Below are positions 58,166 to 60,000 of a stretch of DNA of 60,000 bases, one piece after another. Within the stretch, counting starts at the first letter, position 1. Each line of letters starts with the position of its first letter. The position numbers were made by a program, and so were the translations under genes. The notes below the pieces were generated by a model. It was not told the DNA's origin. It saw only the letters and a list, made by a program, of their open reading frames with translations, and searched no databases. The stretch is from Symbiodinium natans. Taxonomy: Eukaryota > Sar > Dinophyceae > Suessiales > Symbiodiniaceae. The stretch spans positions 1 through 60,000 of the forward strand of contig CAJNDS010002383.1 of assembly GCA_905221605.1 (NCBI GenBank). Direction: 5' to 3'.

Positions 58166-58256
58166 GGTTTAGGGTTTAGGGGTTTGGGGTTTAGGGTTTA
58201 GGGTTTAGGGTTTAGGGTGTGGGGTTTAGGGTTTAGGGTTTAGGGTTGGGGTTTAA
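58166..58256 (+). repeat. TTTAGGG array with variants
   Basis: About twelve units including TTTGGGG and GTGGGG variants. Confidence 0.95.
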
Positions 58257-58354
58257 GGAGGGGGGCTCTTACAAGCCTGCGAAGTCGCTTCCGAAGCTCC
58301 AGAAAACAAGGGCCTGTCAGTCTGTCCCATGAATGCAACAGTTTGGCCTCCTAA

Positions 58355-58398
58355 GCCCTAAACCCTAAACCCTACACCATAAACCCTAAACCCTAAAC
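58355..58398 (-). repeat. CCCTAAA array (5-6 units)
   Basis: Includes CCCTACA and CCATAAA variants. Supplies the GT donor of the exon to the right. Confidence 0.95.
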
Positions 58399-58700
58399 GC
58401 GTCGTTTGTTCATCCACTTCGCGCGGTCCATGCTTCCACTCCACATCAGCAACCGGTGTAAACAGAGCTTGCGGAAGAAAATGGGACACGCACTGATACC
58501 CATCACATGCTCATGAGTCCACGAAAGATTCCAATCCGGGCACTCGTTTGAGTCTCGCAACCGGATGGCCGGAACCTTGGTATTAAATGGGAAAGCGAAC
58601 GCAGTGTATGCGCGTGTTTTTTTCTGAGCATATTGGGGCTTGCACAAAAAACCAAGGTTGACCGTGCACTCGCGAATCATTCTCTGAGTTCCGCCAGTCA
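58399..58700 (-). CDS. Exon candidate, about 100 codons
   Basis: The minus frame reads MIRECTVNLGFLCKPQYAQK, FPFNTKVPAIRLRDSNECPD, WNLSWTHEHVMGISACPIFF and SGSMDRAKWMNKRR, then C|GTTTAGGG. It has a high aromatic and Trp content and looks like a folded protein. No family recognised and no acceptor fixed. Confidence 0.42.
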
Positions 58701-58709
58701 AGGTGGGTA

Positions 58710-59830
58710 GTCCAAGATTCCCCTTTCCTCACATCCTTGTTCTAATATGACCACCAGGCATAGGAAAGCCCCTGCAAATATACTAAAACCCCTGATGGCA
58801 CAAAGGGCCTTAATAAACTCGTAATTTATAAGGTTTGTTGGGGTGTTCATTGCATTCACTTCGCTCACTTGGTTCGCTGGTTCATTTCATTCATACATTT
58901 AGCATTATTCTGTAAGCGTTCACGCACCCTTAGGGGTAAATAGGTTTATGGGGGCGAAAAGTCCTCATGAAAACAAACGCGCTTTCTCTAGCCCCTACCA
59001 CGCAGCCTCAATCCCTTAAACCCTGAGCTCATTCGCGAAGGGCTTGTGAAGTCTGCAGGTACACCGGGTGCATGCTAATTATGCACGGGAGGGGGTTTGG
59101 CGCCCTGCTCACAGACACAGACACACACACACACACATACCTACCTGCCTACCTACCTACATGCATGCCTACATACATAAACACATACACACATACCATC
59201 ACATTTTTTGCATCCAGGCCTCACGAGCAGTACATTACATTGCATTACATACATTCCATTGCATTGCATTGCTCTGCGCTGCATTGCACTGCATACACAC
59301 AAGAAGTCTGCGGAGGGCGAAGCATCCGCAATTGCCTGTCCGAAAACGGCCAGTCAACTGCAAAAACAAAGGACCAAATGCACGAGAATGGGGCGGGGGC
59401 TTGGGGGAAATTTGACAAGTTCCAACCTTGCACTGAGGGGGCGGAAGCCGGGGCAGACCGAGGGCTGAGTACAAATTAGAAAGACTCGACAAAAAACAGT
59501 ACAAGACAGTCTGGACCCGGAAGTTCAACAAATCTGAGAAGTTATACACAACTCTACGGCCCCACCCATCCTGCACACACCTCCGGAATATCTGGAAAAA
59601 AAGGCGCTGCCCTCCTTCCACATCCGTGGTGCTCTGACTCAGAAACCGAGGAAAGCCAACAATCGAAGGAACTATGGGGGCTCCAACCCCAAAACGATCT
59701 CTTTTCGTCTCAGCAACATCTTTGCTCGGGGAAACCCCCCTGAGTGGTTTCAAGGATCGAAGTCAGAAAGTCGCAGGACCGAGGCCTGTATCTAGACCCA
59801 GATACGTGCCAACCCTCAAAACCCCCCAAA
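58710..59830. other. Unassigned stretch with short tandem repeats
   Basis: (CA)n, (ACCT)n and (ACAT)n at 59113-59200 and CATTG-type repeats at 59235-59292. Frames across them are not supportable. Confidence 0.5.
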
Positions 59831-59834
59831 TCCT

Positions 59835-59962
59835 CCCTAAACCCTGAAAACCCTAAAAACCCTAAAAACCCTAAAAACCCTAAAAACCCTAAAAACCCTA
59901 AAAACCCTCAAAACCCTAAAAACCCTAAACCCTAAAAACCCTAAACCCTGAACGCTGAACCC
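59835..59962 (-). repeat. Variant telomere-like array CCCTAAAAA
   Basis: About ten 9-mer CCCTAAAAA units followed by CCCTAAA, CCCTGAA and CGCTGAA forms. The PKNPKNPKN-type translation of this block is an artefact. Confidence 0.95.
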
Positions 59963-60000
59963 GCAACCCTGAAGCTCCTGGTGGACGTCTGCCCTGCGTG

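Noticed and set aside
1446-58256. Recurrent peptide endings LGFRV and LNPKP at many ORF termini
   Set aside because: These are read-through of TTTAGGG or CCCTAAA arrays, not a conserved protein motif.
59744-59935. PKNPKNPKN repeat protein
   Set aside because: Translation of the CCCTAAAAA variant array.
1-60000. tRNA, rRNA, dinoflagellate spliced-leader sequence, CRISPR arrays, bacterial promoters or riboswitches
   Set aside because: Looked for and not seen. The regular repeats present are telomere-like or microsatellite, with no repeat-spacer structure.

Overview
This window reads as nuclear DNA of a dinoflagellate. That is an inference from four things: (i) several dozen interstitial arrays of the TTTAGGG/CCCTAAA repeat, which is the telomere unit of dinoflagellates and plants; (ii) protein-coding sequence broken into exons of about 40-170 nt separated by long repeat-filled introns; (iii) apparent GC (possibly GA) 5' splice sites next to ordinary GT ones; (iv) a LINE-type retroelement with the layout reverse transcriptase - C2H2 zinc fingers - linker - ubiquitin-protease-like domain, which I associate with dinoflagellate genomes. 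No bacterial-style operon, rRNA, tRNA, CRISPR array or dinoflagellate spliced-leader sequence was recognised. Almost all long ORFs are shadows or low-complexity translations.

Layout. 1-12 kb: mostly intergenic or intronic DNA, a long trinucleotide mosaic (7.5-8.0 kb), a two-exon plus-strand candidate split by a 41-nt TTTAGGG array (6.56-6.80 kb), and several inverted-repeat (MITE-like) elements. 12.2-24.4 kb: one minus-strand gene for an ABC1/UbiB (ADCK)-family atypical kinase, recovered as about 15 small exons in the correct order, including the alanine-rich-loop segment, the VQ.PG segment, the EFDY and EYLEG segments, the ADPHPGN catalytic loop and the GLIDFGQ metal-binding motif. 27-30.3 kb: further exon candidates on both strands. 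30.76-34.57 kb: a 5'-truncated LINE on the minus strand with a frame displacement in its linker but an intact USP-like Cys/His/Asp set. 34.9-35.15 kb and 37.4-39.5 kb: AT-rich islands holding decayed genes that look like large-DNA-virus genes (a P-loop packaging-ATPase-like pseudogene, two copies of a CPIC zinc-binding protein, structural beta-repeat-like fragments). 40-60 kb: scattered exon candidates, inverted-repeat elements, poly-C repeats and pyrimidine tracts, with long stretches showing nothing recognisable.

The most striking signal is how the telomere-like arrays relate to exons. Each unit carries both a GT (G|GTTTAG) and an AG (TTTAG|GG). In at least three places (6.64, 46.8 and 55.4 kb) a sense-oriented TTTAGGG array of 41-55 nt separates two open frames that join in phase if the array itself is removed as a mini-intron, leaving a G|GG glycine codon. 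In about ten other places an exon-sized island of 70-215 nt lies between a left CCCTAAA array and a right TTTAGGG array, so introns would begin and end in complementary telomere-like repeats. All exon calls are conceptual and rest on reading frame, protein motif and splice-site appearance; none has transcript support here.
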